DNA of 64,000 nt, taken from an uncultured Chloroflexota bacterium (GTDB lineage Bacteria; Chloroflexota; Anaerolineae; Aggregatilineales; Phototrophicaceae). Within the stretch, counting starts at the first letter, position 1, and the number at the start of each line of letters is the position of its first letter. The translations under genes were made by a program, and so were the position numbers. Under the pieces are notes generated by a model. That model made no database searches and was not told where the DNA came from. It was given only the letters and a program-made list of their open reading frames with translations. The stretch is taken from positions 1-64,000 of the forward strand of contig CALJKV010000037.1 of NCBI GenBank assembly GCA_937974245.1, read 5' to 3'. This document shows positions 1-7,964 of this stretch, one piece after another.

Positions 1-51
1 TTCGAGCAAGCGTTCTATCCCTTTCGTTAACTCCACGCATTGGGGGTCAGT

Positions 52-1353
52 TCATGTAATGCTGCCATCTGGATAGATAGCACGATCAGTCTCCACGCCA
101 ATGACTAAAGCCAATCCAGCCCCGGCTGTGTAAGAGAAAGTAGTGTCTCCAGGATCTTCAGGATAAGTAATATACCCCAAGACCACACCACCATTTAGCC
201 CCGCACTTGCACCTTGTTGCAGTTCAACACTTAAATTCAAGAACCAAGCCGAATGCCCTAAAGTGCTGTAATGCTCTAAATTCATATCCCAACCAGTTCC
301 AGCAGCAACACTTACATCGATCCTTTCACCAATGGAGTGGTAATAGACTGGAACAGGCACTAAAGTAGGCGTCAAACTGGGTGTACACGTTGGCGCAGGA
401 GTCATTGTGGCCGTTGGAGTCTGTGTCGGCAACGGCGTGTAGGTTGGCGATGGTGTATATGTTGGTGATGGTGTGTAGGTTGGCGACGGTGTCACTGTAG
501 CATCACTTCCACATGGACAATGCCGACCAAAGATGCCGATTTGGGCTGCTTGTACACTACCATCAAGTGAATATTCGATGGGTAGGTACAAGGCCACACC
601 CGGTTTTAGCCAAGGGTTATGCTCCGACGGATAAGGTATGAACACATCGTTTGCTTGCCATGAATTTACGGCTTTAACTTGATCTATGAAATGCCTCATT
701 GCAGCAGGGTTTTCTTCTGGGCTAATCCCCAAATCTCTACCGATGCAATATAGACAATCACCTTGGTCAGTTACACCCGTTTCCCAATTGAATAAACCTG
801 AAGGGTCTACTTGGGTAGTGGGATTTCCTGATACATAAGCATAGCGATTTGCAGTCTCCATAGGATCGAGACTCAACCAAGTAGCCATTACTGGGTCGTA
901 ATACCGCGCACGGTGGTACTGAAGACCGTTCTGGTCACGCCATTCGCCGGTGAAAGCCGGGCCGGTCAGGTTGGTATCTGGCACACCATAGGGCGTGTAG
1001 CTCTGGCTTTCCAGCGTGGTCACGGCACTGTCCGCCACCCCGCGCACGCTGCCCAAGCCATCCGGCACCATCCAGTTCCAGTCGCCCGCGTTGTTTTGCT
1101 GGGCATGGATACCCCGCAGGCTGTGGATGTAGTGGTTTGTATTTGTCCCGTCGCTCTGGCGCAGCACGACAGCTAGCCCCGGTTGCAGGTCGAGCAGATA
1201 CCTGGTGACGATTGTGTCTACCGTTTGCTGGATGCGATTGCCCAGCCCGTCGTACTGGTAGGCACTGCCTCCTGTACCCCATGCATAGGGTAATCCTTCA
1301 TGTGGAGTCATTATACCTGGCCTATTAGGAACCCAGGAATCTGTCACTGGCAA
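52..1353 (-). pseudogene. 5'-truncated RHS-repeat protein, C-terminal core and tip
   Basis: This is the C-terminal part of an RHS/YD-repeat protein. A YD-type repeat (YQYDGLGNRIQQTV) comes first, then the conserved RHS core ending (GLQYHRARYYDPVMATWLSLDP, residues about 140-165, and the NPTTQVDPSGL junction). After the core the variable tip carries a LysM-like stretch, a Thr/Pro linker with TPSPTY repeats (about residues 288-325) and a beta-rich end. Full RHS proteins exceed 1000 residues; here no ATG is found. The only usable start is TTG at 1353, and the frame stays open upstream to a stop at 1492-1494 without RHS sequence or a ribosome site. I infer a gene remnant whose 5' part was lost by rearrangement. 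The tip may be a toxin or surface domain, but I do not recognise it. Confidence 0.7.
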
Positions 1354-1524
1354 CTTACCTGCAAAACTAAACGGAGGCGTACCATCCAGTTCGAACCGAT
1401 CAAGCCGAGACAGAGTCGGCGGGGAAAGACCAGAGATTATCGGTGATCTGAATCCTTTCCTGAAGTGTTTTGAAGGGGATAATCCACTAATTCAGGCATA
1501 TTTCACCCTGAAATCAACCATAAT

Positions 1525-1552
1525 GCTTCACAGAAGAGGCGTTCTGTGAAGC
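1525..1552. repeat. Perfect 11-bp inverted repeat (hairpin)
   Basis: GCTTCACAGAA (1525-1535) and TTCTGTGAAGC (1542-1552) are perfect inverted repeats around a 6-nt loop. The element lies downstream of the small ORF at 1638 and upstream of the RHS remnant, both on the minus strand. It could be a terminator without a U-tract or a mobile-element end. No other copy was seen in the window. Confidence 0.5.
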
Positions 1553-1637
1553 CTCTTACCATGCGCTATTGAGTTTTGGCATTCACCTAGCATAACTCTT
1601 TCCACGATTTCTTTCGAGACTTCACTTTAGTAGTTGG

Positions 1638-1925
1638 TTACGGATTCGGGCAAATACAAATTATCTCATCGGTTGCAACGCTAAGGTAACAATATGCCCT
1701 TGGACTACTCCAAGTAAATATCGGATCGTAATTATAAGTCCCTTCTGCCTCAGAAACTAGACTTATGCCACATTGCTCATTAAGAGCCTGTTGAACGCGT
1801 ACCTTAGTATTCATTCGGCTGGTATAAATGGATATTGTGGTTATCAATGCAACCAGTATAATGAAAATTAGGGTAAGCAGTACAGTTTTTCGCTGTAGTA
1901 TTATATTCAAATGCAATGTCTCCAC
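1638..1925 (-). CDS. Small single-pass membrane protein (weakly supported)
   Basis: The frame gives 95 residues from a GTG at 1925. There is one strong hydrophobic segment near the N-terminus (about residues 13-33) and then a soluble end with scattered cysteines (ending CICPNP). No family is recognised. The frame continues upstream through the MITE-like element without an ATG, so the original start may have been removed when that element inserted. The ribosome site is poor. It could be a broken gene; I list it because the hydrophobic-then-soluble pattern looks like a real secreted or anchored protein. Confidence 0.3.
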   Translation of the reverse strand: METLHLNIILQRKTVLLTLIFIILVALITTISIYTSRMNTKVRVQQALNEQCGISLVSEAEGTYNYDPIFTWSSPRAYCYLSVATDEIICICPNP

Positions 1926-1929
1926 TCTA

Positions 1930-2026
1930 AATACGTTAGAAGTTACGCAGTTGAGAGAGAAATTCTGTTTGAGCAAGGGGCTTAAGCCCCTTGTCCTTCC
2001 AGGCAACTGCGTAAGCCCTAATACGT
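1930..2026. mobile_element. MITE-like element with terminal inverted repeats and apparent target duplication
   Basis: Terminal inverted repeats TTACGCAGTTG (1943-1953) and CAACTGCGTAA (2004-2014) match perfectly. Inside is a perfect 20-bp palindrome (1974-1993, centre CTTAAG). The direct repeat AATACGT flanks the unit at 1930-1936 and 2020-2026 and looks like a 7-bp target-site duplication. The element is about 83 bp and non-coding, so it would need a transposase supplied elsewhere. The family is not identified. Confidence 0.6.
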
Positions 2027-2100
2027 AAAAGGAAGCCTTCAGAAGTGATATTGTCATTTCTGAAGGTGGTCTACCCCCAGTTTTTTGGAGTAACAACTGC

Positions 2101-2262
2101 TCATGCGGCGCGGCTGACTGGACGGGCATAGTCGATGCCCGAATGCAGCCGCTGACGGTTGTAGAACACCTCGATGTAGTCGAATAATGCGGCGCGTGCT
2201 TCCCGCCGTGAAGCGAAGATGCCCTTTGGGATGGCTTCCAGCCTCCGGCGCATGAGCCATTC
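2101..2262 (-). pseudogene. IS3-family transposase C-terminal remnant
   Basis: The minus-strand frame ending at the TGA at 2101-2103 reads REARAALFDYIEVFYNRQRL followed by HSGIDYARPVSRAA. This is the characteristic end of IS3-family OrfB integrases (YIEVFYNRQRxHS). Only about 50 residues survive; the catalytic core, the OrfA part and recognisable IS ends are missing. It is a dead fragment, in keeping with the scarred character of the first 2.8 kb. Confidence 0.75.
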
Positions 2263-2291
2263 ACCCCAACACTGAATAAATGTTCGAACAA

Positions 2292-2719
2292 AGATTCACC
2301 ATCTCAAGCTCATTTTATGCTACACTGCCTGTACTGCTAATCCTTACTCGTCCCTCCTCCACAGGTTTTCTCCCCTCGTCGTTGGCGGCTATACATGCCC
2401 CACATCTCAGAAGGCGGGAGCGGGATGGGTTAAGTTATTCAGGACTTTCTCATGCCTCAGCACGGCTTTCCACTGCTTTTACTGGTAACCGACTACTGAC
2501 GACGGATAACTCACCTTGCTGCAATCGCTGCAATCGCTGCAAAAATCCGCAATGCGGCAAAAACACCCCATCGCTTCCCGTGCTGATCCGGTCTGAACAG
2601 CATTTCATGGGGCGGTATGCGGCATTTCCGTCTCGCCATGCGGCAAAACGCTCGGGGCGGATGGCATAAAACATTGCCAGAACACGAAAATGCCTTGTTC
2701 TAATGCTTTTACTTGAATA
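2292..2719. other. No convincing gene
   Basis: Short frames exist on both strands, but none has a ribosome site, a recognisable motif or coding-like composition. A short tandem TGCAATCGC motif occurs near 2520-2540. I see it as non-coding, probably decayed mobile-element sequence. Confidence 0.5.
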
Positions 2720-2808
2720 AACCTCACCCCTACTCGCTGCGCCATTTTTCCCCTCTCAAATGCAATAGAGAGGGGAGGGAGAACCGCAGGTTCGGAAGGG
2801 GTGAGGTT
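2720..2808. repeat. Nested palindromic repeat downstream of hpf
   Basis: The outer arms AACCTCACCCC (2720-2730) and GGGGTGAGGTT (2798-2808) and the inner arms CCCCTCTC (2750-2757) and GAGAGGGG (2768-2775) form a nested cruciform of about 89 bp. It lies 46 bp beyond the hpf stop. It resembles dispersed REP-like palindromes and might also act as a transcript end for comF-hpf. A shorter hairpin of similar C/T-rich style occurs at 56149-56180. Confidence 0.6.
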
Positions 2809-2854
2809 AAATTTACGGATAGGTTCTAAGATGTTATCCGGCTTTCCGGCTCAA

Positions 2855-3463
2855 TCACTCCTCCTGCGGGATAAGCAGGCCGTAGCCCCCGGCGGTACGC
2901 TTGTAGAGGACGTTCACGCTCTCGGTGGTATCGTTGAAGAACACAAAGAAGGTATGTCCCAGCAGTTCCATCTGCTCGATGGCCTCCGACTCATTCATGG
3001 CCGCAACTTCAACTGTTTTGCGCCGGGCAATACGGGCATCACCTGCATCGAGGACGCCTTCTTCAGCATACAGTCCTTCCTCAACATATTCCGCGACCTC
3101 CGGGATCACCTCAGCCATATTCATTTCTTCAATGCTGGCGGTGAACCGTTCCCGGCCTTTCCGGTTGCGTTTTCCCTTGAACCGCTGGATCTGTCGGTAC
3201 ATTTTTTCCACTGCCGAGTTGATCGCATTACGGACATCACCCGGGACTTTCTCTTCGGCACGCAGGATCGCGCCCCGGCTGTGACGGACGGTAATCTGGG
3301 CGATTGCGATATTCTCGCCGCGCTTGGTCGGCTGGGTCGAAAGGTCCATACGCACTTCGTAGATGTTGGGAAGATACCGGTCTAGCTTATCCAGTTTCTT
3401 TTTGGCGTAAGTCTCCAGAGCATCATTGACCTTGATATTATGACCTTGAATGATTACGTCCAT
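2855..3463 (-). CDS. hpf: Long-form ribosome hibernation promoting factor
   Basis: This 202-residue protein binds the 30S subunit and drives formation of inactive 100S ribosome dimers in stationary or stressed cells. The N-terminal HPF/YfiA fold (about 1-100, opening MDVIIQGHNIKVNDALETYA) is followed by a linker with charged and acidic stretches. The C-terminal dimerisation domain (about 145-202) contains HTFFVFFNDTTESVNVLYKR and GGYGLLIP, the hallmark of the long form. It lies 42 bp after comF on the same strand and is probably co-transcribed with it. Length matches the family. Confidence 0.95.
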   Translation of the reverse strand: MDVIIQGHNIKVNDALETYAKKKLDKLDRYLPNIYEVRMDLSTQPTKRGENIAIAQITVRHSRGAILRAEEKVPGDVRNAINSAVEKMYRQIQRFKGKRNRKGRERFTASIEEMNMAEVIPEVAEYVEEGLYAEEGVLDAGDARIARRKTVEVAAMNESEAIEQMELLGHTFFVFFNDTTESVNVLYKRTAGGYGLLIPQEE

Positions 3464-3505
3464 TGATCTTGCTCCTTGTCTTGTAAGGGTGGATAAGCCT
3501 TAAAG

Positions 3506-4231
3506 TTAAATAGCACGGGCAGCGGTGACAGTCAGGCCGTAAACCGCCCGCGCACCAACTGCCAGTGCAGCCGCAGCACAGGCACTTAACGTCGCGCCTG
3601 TGGTATACACATCGTCAATCAGGAGGATGGTCTTGCCGGAAACAACAGCGGAGTCGGCCACAAACGCATCCCGCACATTGGCAAGCCGCGCCTGCGCCCC
3701 CAGTTCAACCTGGGATTGCGTATAGCGTTGGCGGTAGAGGGCCGCCGGTGAAATCGGGAGCATTGTCGTTTCGGCCACGTATTCACCTAGGAGTTGTGCC
3801 TGATTATACCCCCGACTCTTGAGCCGTTCAGTATGTAATGGCACGGGTACCAGGATGTCAATCGTCCAGTCGGAAGCCGCCAATCGCCTGACGAGCCGCT
3901 CCCCCAGCGGTCGCTGCGCCAGCATCCGGGCATTTTCGTATTTGAGGGCTTGGACAGCTTCCCGCAACAGGCCGGTGTGGGTGCTGGTCGCAACGATACC
4001 AGCCAGCGGGGGCACGGCGTAAATGTCTCGCGGAGGGGGGATTTGCTCCACTTTGTACTGGCAGGTGTCACACCACCAGGTATCCACTTTGCCACACCCG
4101 GCACAACGTGGCGGGTAGAGCAGGTCAACCCAGGTTGCCCACAGGCGACGGGGCGCAAAAAGCCCAGGTAGCCCCCGGGCTTTTTGTGTGCCATCAACAT
4201 GAACATCAATAGAAAAATGACCTGGTTGCAT
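3506..4231 (-). CDS. comF: ComF-family phosphoribosyltransferase-like protein
   Basis: The 241-residue protein has an N-terminal zinc motif (Cys43, 46, 54, 57, in PRCAGCG and WWCDTC) and a C-terminal PRTase fold with the PRPP loop LLIDDVYTTGAT near residues 203-214. ComF proteins act in DNA uptake and processing in competent bacteria, with roles linked to PriA; many non-competent bacteria also have it. The ATG at 4231 gives a 40-residue leader before the zinc motif. That leader is crossed by a strong palindrome (4156-4186). No in-frame ATG, GTG or TTG lies between the palindrome and the zinc motif, so I keep 4231. Confidence 0.85.
   Translation of the reverse strand: MQPGHFSIDVHVDGTQKARGLPGLFAPRRLWATWVDLLYPPRCAGCGKVDTWWCDTCQYKVEQIPPPRDIYAVPPLAGIVATSTHTGLLREAVQALKYENARMLAQRPLGERLVRRLAASDWTIDILVPVPLHTERLKSRGYNQAQLLGEYVAETTMLPISPAALYRQRYTQSQVELGAQARLANVRDAFVADSAVVSGKTILLIDDVYTTGATLSACAAAALAVGARAVYGLTVTAARAI
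4156..4186 (-). terminator. Bidirectional terminator-like hairpin within the comF leader
   Basis: CAAAAAGCCC (4156-4165) and GGGCTTTTTG (4177-4186) pair perfectly over 10 bp around an 11-nt loop, with a U-rich end on both strands. It follows tadC by about 95 bp in the direction of transcription yet lies inside the predicted comF reading frame. It may end the Tad transcript or attenuate comF. Confidence 0.6.
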
Positions 4232-4279
4232 ACGTTTACCCCAGGTGAAAGGGAGCAGTGTTGTTAAAGGGAGCTTGGC

Positions 4280-5212
4280 TTAGACTTTACCCATGACGCC
4301 GCTATCAAGCAGGAAAACGACAGCAGGGCCGAGCAGCACGATCCACAGGGACGGGAAGATGAGCAGTACCATGGGGATCATCATCTTCACCGGGGCCTGG
4401 TGCGCTTTTTCCTGGGCACGCTGGCGGCGCTTAACCCGCATCTGGTCGGACTGAATGCGCAAAATCTTCGTCAGGCTCACACCAAGTTGGTCAGCCTGGA
4501 TAACAGCCGCCGTGAAACTCGTCACATCCGGCACGTCCATCCGGTCAGACATATCCTTCAGGGCTTCGCGGCGCATTTTCCCGAGCTGGATTTCACGCAG
4601 CACGCGGCCAAAGGCGATTGCCAGGTCGTTTTCCCATTTTTCATAGACCTTGCCCATGCCCTGGTCGAAACTCAGGCCGGCTTCCACGCAAATGGTAAGC
4701 AGGTCAAGGGCGTCGGGTAGAGCCTTCAGGATACCATCCTGGCGGCGGGTAATTTTGCCCTTAATCCACAGCGTTGGCAAAAAGTATCCCAGTGCCGCGC
4801 CCCCGATTACATACATAACCGAGTTACTGGTGGCTTTGCTCAAGACAAAGAAGACCATAAAGGCCAGGAAACCGAAAGCCAGGGTTGCAACAATGCGCAT
4901 TGCCAGGAAAGAGGTCGGCTCCATTGAACCGGCCAACCCCGCCAGTTCGATCTGGTGGCGGACTTCCTGCAACTGTTTTTCCGGCGTAAATTTGGTGGTA
5001 ATGCCTGCCAGTCTGCGGAGTATTGGCAGCAGGACACGATCTTTGAACGGGATGGACATCTCGATTTCTTCGAGCGATTCCGGGAGTTCGCGTTCTCCGA
5101 ACTGCGCCAGACGTTCTTGGAGCGGGTCGCGGCTTTTATCGTCACGCAGCCCGACATAGACTAACCCGCCCACCAGTGCCAGACCAAGAACAATCAGTAT
5201 CCCAATTTCCAT
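4280..5212 (-). CDS. tadC: Tad pilus inner-membrane platform protein TadC
   Basis: The 310-residue protein belongs to the type II secretion F / TadC family. It has an N-terminal membrane helix (about 4-22), a cytoplasmic region, a helix pair near 105-150, the conserved T2SSF segment (TICVEAGLSFDQGMGKVYEKW through DQLGVSLTKILRIQSDQMR) and a C-terminal helix (about 278-303). With TadB it forms the membrane platform on which the CpaF ATPase drives Flp pilus assembly. It is the last gene of the cluster and follows tadB by 78 bp. Confidence 0.9.
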   Translation of the reverse strand: MEIGILIVLGLALVGGLVYVGLRDDKSRDPLQERLAQFGERELPESLEEIEMSIPFKDRVLLPILRRLAGITTKFTPEKQLQEVRHQIELAGLAGSMEPTSFLAMRIVATLAFGFLAFMVFFVLSKATSNSVMYVIGGAALGYFLPTLWIKGKITRRQDGILKALPDALDLLTICVEAGLSFDQGMGKVYEKWENDLAIAFGRVLREIQLGKMRREALKDMSDRMDVPDVTSFTAAVIQADQLGVSLTKILRIQSDQMRVKRRQRAQEKAHQAPVKMMIPMVLLIFPSLWIVLLGPAVVFLLDSGVMGKV

Positions 5213-5290
5213 GAGCAGTCGCAGCCTCGTTTACCTATAATCTCATTATATTCCGAACAGGCCATATCCGCTAATGACTTTAGTTCACGC

Positions 5291-6286
5291 TTAAATATCA
5301 ATGTTCACAATCTTCTGGATAGCCGCCATCCCCGTACCGATCAAGGCGATACCGATACCGAGCATCGGCCAGCCACACAGACGGTTCTCAAACATGGGCT
5401 GCATAAAGCCCGGCTGAATCAGAGAAAGGAAAGCGGCGACAGCAATGGGCAGGAAACTGATGAGATACCCGGTATAGCGCCCCTGTGAAGTCAGCACTCG
5501 TATCTCGCCTTTTAGCTTGATGCGTTCACGGACGGTGTGGCTGATCGTATCCAGCACTTCCGCCAGATTACCACCGACTTCGCGCTGAATGTTGACGGCG
5601 GTCACGACCAGGTCAAGGTCTTCACTGTCCACCCGTTCCAGCATGTGTAATAGGGCGTCTTCAGGGTCAATGCCCAACTGCACTTCGGTCACAACGCGCC
5701 GGAACTCTGCCGAGGTCGGCTCAGGCGCATCGCGGGAAATTGCTTCCATCGCCTGCAACACACTAAAACCAGAACGCAGGGCATTCACCCACAGACTCAG
5801 TGTATCCGGTAACTGCTGCTCAAAATGAATCAACCGTTGGCTGGTTGCCCTGGAAACATAAATACGGGGGAAGAACAGCCCCAGGAAACCGGCCACGATA
5901 GACATAATCAGGTCGCCCCGGAAAAGCAGAAAGTATGCACCCGCGAAGAACCCGATGGTAGAAACCACATGCATCGCGGCATATTCGGCCACCGTCAGCT
6001 TCAGGTCAGCGCGGGCGAGCTGCTGCCGCCATTTTTTGGCGAACTGGCGCTGTGAAATCGCTTTGTCAATTGCTTCCAGCGTGCGCCGTTCCTCTTTGCG
6101 CTTGGCAGCCGCATCTTCATCTTCCTGAATATCGAGGAAAGACTCATAACCCGATTCGTACCGACCTAACCGCTCCTGAACCAGGTCTCGCTCAGAACGC
6201 ACACTGATAATGCCATAGACAATAACGCCAACTGCCACGACACCGGCCACTATCCCAACAATAATCGTTACTTCCGGGGGCAACAT
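5291..6286 (-). CDS. tadB: Tad pilus inner-membrane platform protein TadB
   Basis: This T2SSF-domain protein has 331 residues from the ATG at 6286, preceded by GGTGGAG at good spacing; a longer frame to 6322 lacks such a site. There is an N-terminal helix (MLPPEVTIIVGIVAGVVAVG), a helix pair near 120-155, and the F domain with LPDTLSLWVNALRSGFSVLQ and EVGGNLAEVLDTISHTVRER. C-terminal hydrophobic segments close the protein. It is the partner of TadC in the Flp pilus platform. Confidence 0.9.
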   Translation of the reverse strand: MLPPEVTIIVGIVAGVVAVGVIVYGIISVRSERDLVQERLGRYESGYESFLDIQEDEDAAAKRKEERRTLEAIDKAISQRQFAKKWRQQLARADLKLTVAEYAAMHVVSTIGFFAGAYFLLFRGDLIMSIVAGFLGLFFPRIYVSRATSQRLIHFEQQLPDTLSLWVNALRSGFSVLQAMEAISRDAPEPTSAEFRRVVTEVQLGIDPEDALLHMLERVDSEDLDLVVTAVNIQREVGGNLAEVLDTISHTVRERIKLKGEIRVLTSQGRYTGYLISFLPIAVAAFLSLIQPGFMQPMFENRLCGWPMLGIGIALIGTGMAAIQKIVNIDI

Positions 6287-6386
6287 AGGCAATCTCCACC
6301 GACTAGCCTGATTGCTTTTCACGCTTGTGAGCGTGTTTTTTGGATGACTTCACTTACTACACTTGATTGTATGATTTTTAGGGAAA

Positions 6387-6406
6387 GCGCGTCAAGTAAG
6401 ACGCGC
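6387..6406 (-). terminator. Intercistronic hairpin between cpaF and tadB
   Basis: GCGCGTC (6387-6393) and GACGCGC (6400-6406) form a perfect 7-bp stem with a 6-nt loop. On the minus strand it is followed by TTTCCC, a weak U-tract. It could partly terminate transcription or protect the cpaF message. It lies in the 178-bp gap of the otherwise tightly packed Tad cluster. Confidence 0.5.
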
Positions 6407-6464
6407 CTTCTCCGGTATGAAATCGCTAATTTTTACCAGACACTCATCTGGTTGGTTCGTTCCC

Positions 6465-7907
6465 TTAGTAGTTACGCCCGACACCGAAGACCGACGGTGG
6501 CAAGTGAATACCGGACGCCTCAATCCGGTCAATGAAGCGCGGGCGGAGACCCGTAGGCCGGATACGCCCGATGATCTTGCCGCCTTCAATTCCCGTCTGC
6601 TCAAATTCAAAGATGTCGGACATGGTGATAATCTCACCTTCCATGCCCTGCACTTCGGTGACTTTTTCGATCTTGCGCGACCCATCCCGCATACGACTTT
6701 GCTGGCAGATCATATCCACCGCCGCCGCGATTTGCTCACGAATAGCCCGCACCGGCAAGTCCATACCGGACATCAGGCACATGACTTCCAACCGCGAGAG
6801 CGCATCACGCGGGGTATTGGCATGTAAGGTTGTCAGCGAACCGTCATGGCCGGTGTTCATCGCCTGGAGCATGTCCAGGGCCTCCCCGGCACGGCATTCT
6901 CCAACCACGATCCGGTCAGGCCGCATTCGCAATGAGTTCACCACCAGGTCCTGAATAGTGATTGCGCCTTTGCCTTCGATATTGGAGGGGCGCGATTCGA
7001 GTGTGACCACATGCTCCTGGCGCAACTGGAGTTCAGCGGCATTCTCAATGGTTACGATACGCTCATCGTTGGGGATAAAGCCGGATAACACGTTGAGCAG
7101 AGTCGTCTTGCCGGAACCCGTACCACCGGATACCACAACATTCAGTTTGGAGATGATCGTCGCCCGCAGGAATTCCGCGATTTCCTGTGTCATGGAACCG
7201 AAACGAACAAGATCATCAATCGTCAGGGGTTTCTTGGAGAACTTACGGATGGTGATCGTTGGGCCGCACAACGCGATAGGCCGGATGACCGCATTCACAC
7301 GCGAGCCATCTGGGAGACGCGCATCCACCGTAGGGGAGCTTTCGTCCACACGACGGCCCAGTGGTGCCACAATACGATCCAGAATACGCAGCACATGCTC
7401 ATCATTTTCAAAGGCGACGTTCGCCCGTGAGAGCTGCCCCTTCTGCTCAATAAAAATATTCTTGGGGCCGTTCACCATGATTTCTGTCACCGTGTCGTCG
7501 GCCAACAGGATTTCCAGCGGGCCAAAACCCAGGATTTCGGCTACGATGGATTCAAACAGGTTGTGCCGTTCGGCGCGGGATAGCACCATGCTTTCGTCGG
7601 AGAGGATGGCATTGAAGAGTTCTTCAATATGTGCCCGCACCTCCGCCTTGCGCGAAACATCCATAGACTGGTCGAGTTCAGAGAGCAGCTTGTTTTGAAC
7701 GCGCGTCTTTAAGTCCATGTAGCTGTTATCTTTGCGACCTGGACGCGGGGCATCCGCAATCGCCTGGCGACGCTGACGCATGGCGGCGAGTTTTGACTCG
7801 TCCTGCGGGCTGACCGCCTCGTCATTCGGGCTGCTATCCGGGCGGTTTTCGCTGCCGCCGCTGCTGCCACTGCCGCCGCCTTTTTCAATCCGCCTTAACA
7901 GAGACAT
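6465..7907 (-). CDS. cpaF: Tad pilus assembly ATPase CpaF/TadA
   Basis: This 480-residue secretion ATPase of the VirB11/CpaF type powers Flp pilus assembly at the inner membrane. The N-terminus is low-complexity and polar (Gly/Ser-rich to about residue 60). The Walker A motif GGTGSGKTT lies at residues 261-269; the Walker B region RPDRIVVGECRAGEALDMLQ and the following HDGSLTTLHAN are intact. The gene sits between cpaE (57 bp upstream) and tadB. All catalytic motifs are present, so it should be active. Confidence 0.95.
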   Translation of the reverse strand: MSLLRRIEKGGGSGSSGGSENRPDSSPNDEAVSPQDESKLAAMRQRRQAIADAPRPGRKDNSYMDLKTRVQNKLLSELDQSMDVSRKAEVRAHIEELFNAILSDESMVLSRAERHNLFESIVAEILGFGPLEILLADDTVTEIMVNGPKNIFIEQKGQLSRANVAFENDEHVLRILDRIVAPLGRRVDESSPTVDARLPDGSRVNAVIRPIALCGPTITIRKFSKKPLTIDDLVRFGSMTQEIAEFLRATIISKLNVVVSGGTGSGKTTLLNVLSGFIPNDERIVTIENAAELQLRQEHVVTLESRPSNIEGKGAITIQDLVVNSLRMRPDRIVVGECRAGEALDMLQAMNTGHDGSLTTLHANTPRDALSRLEVMCLMSGMDLPVRAIREQIAAAVDMICQQSRMRDGSRKIEKVTEVQGMEGEIITMSDIFEFEQTGIEGGKIIGRIRPTGLRPRFIDRIEASGIHLPPSVFGVGRNY

Positions 7908-7964
7908 GGTTTCCTATCCTCTCACTTGCGGAACATATCACTTTACGAATTACCAATAAATACA

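Noticed and set aside
430..500. Possible CRISPR or tandem repeat array
   Set aside because: The 18-bp repeats encode the TPSPTY linker of the RHS tip and have no spacers.
2280..2669. 129-residue plus-strand ORF
   Set aside because: It begins inside the IS3 remnant region, is low in coding character and has no recognisable product.
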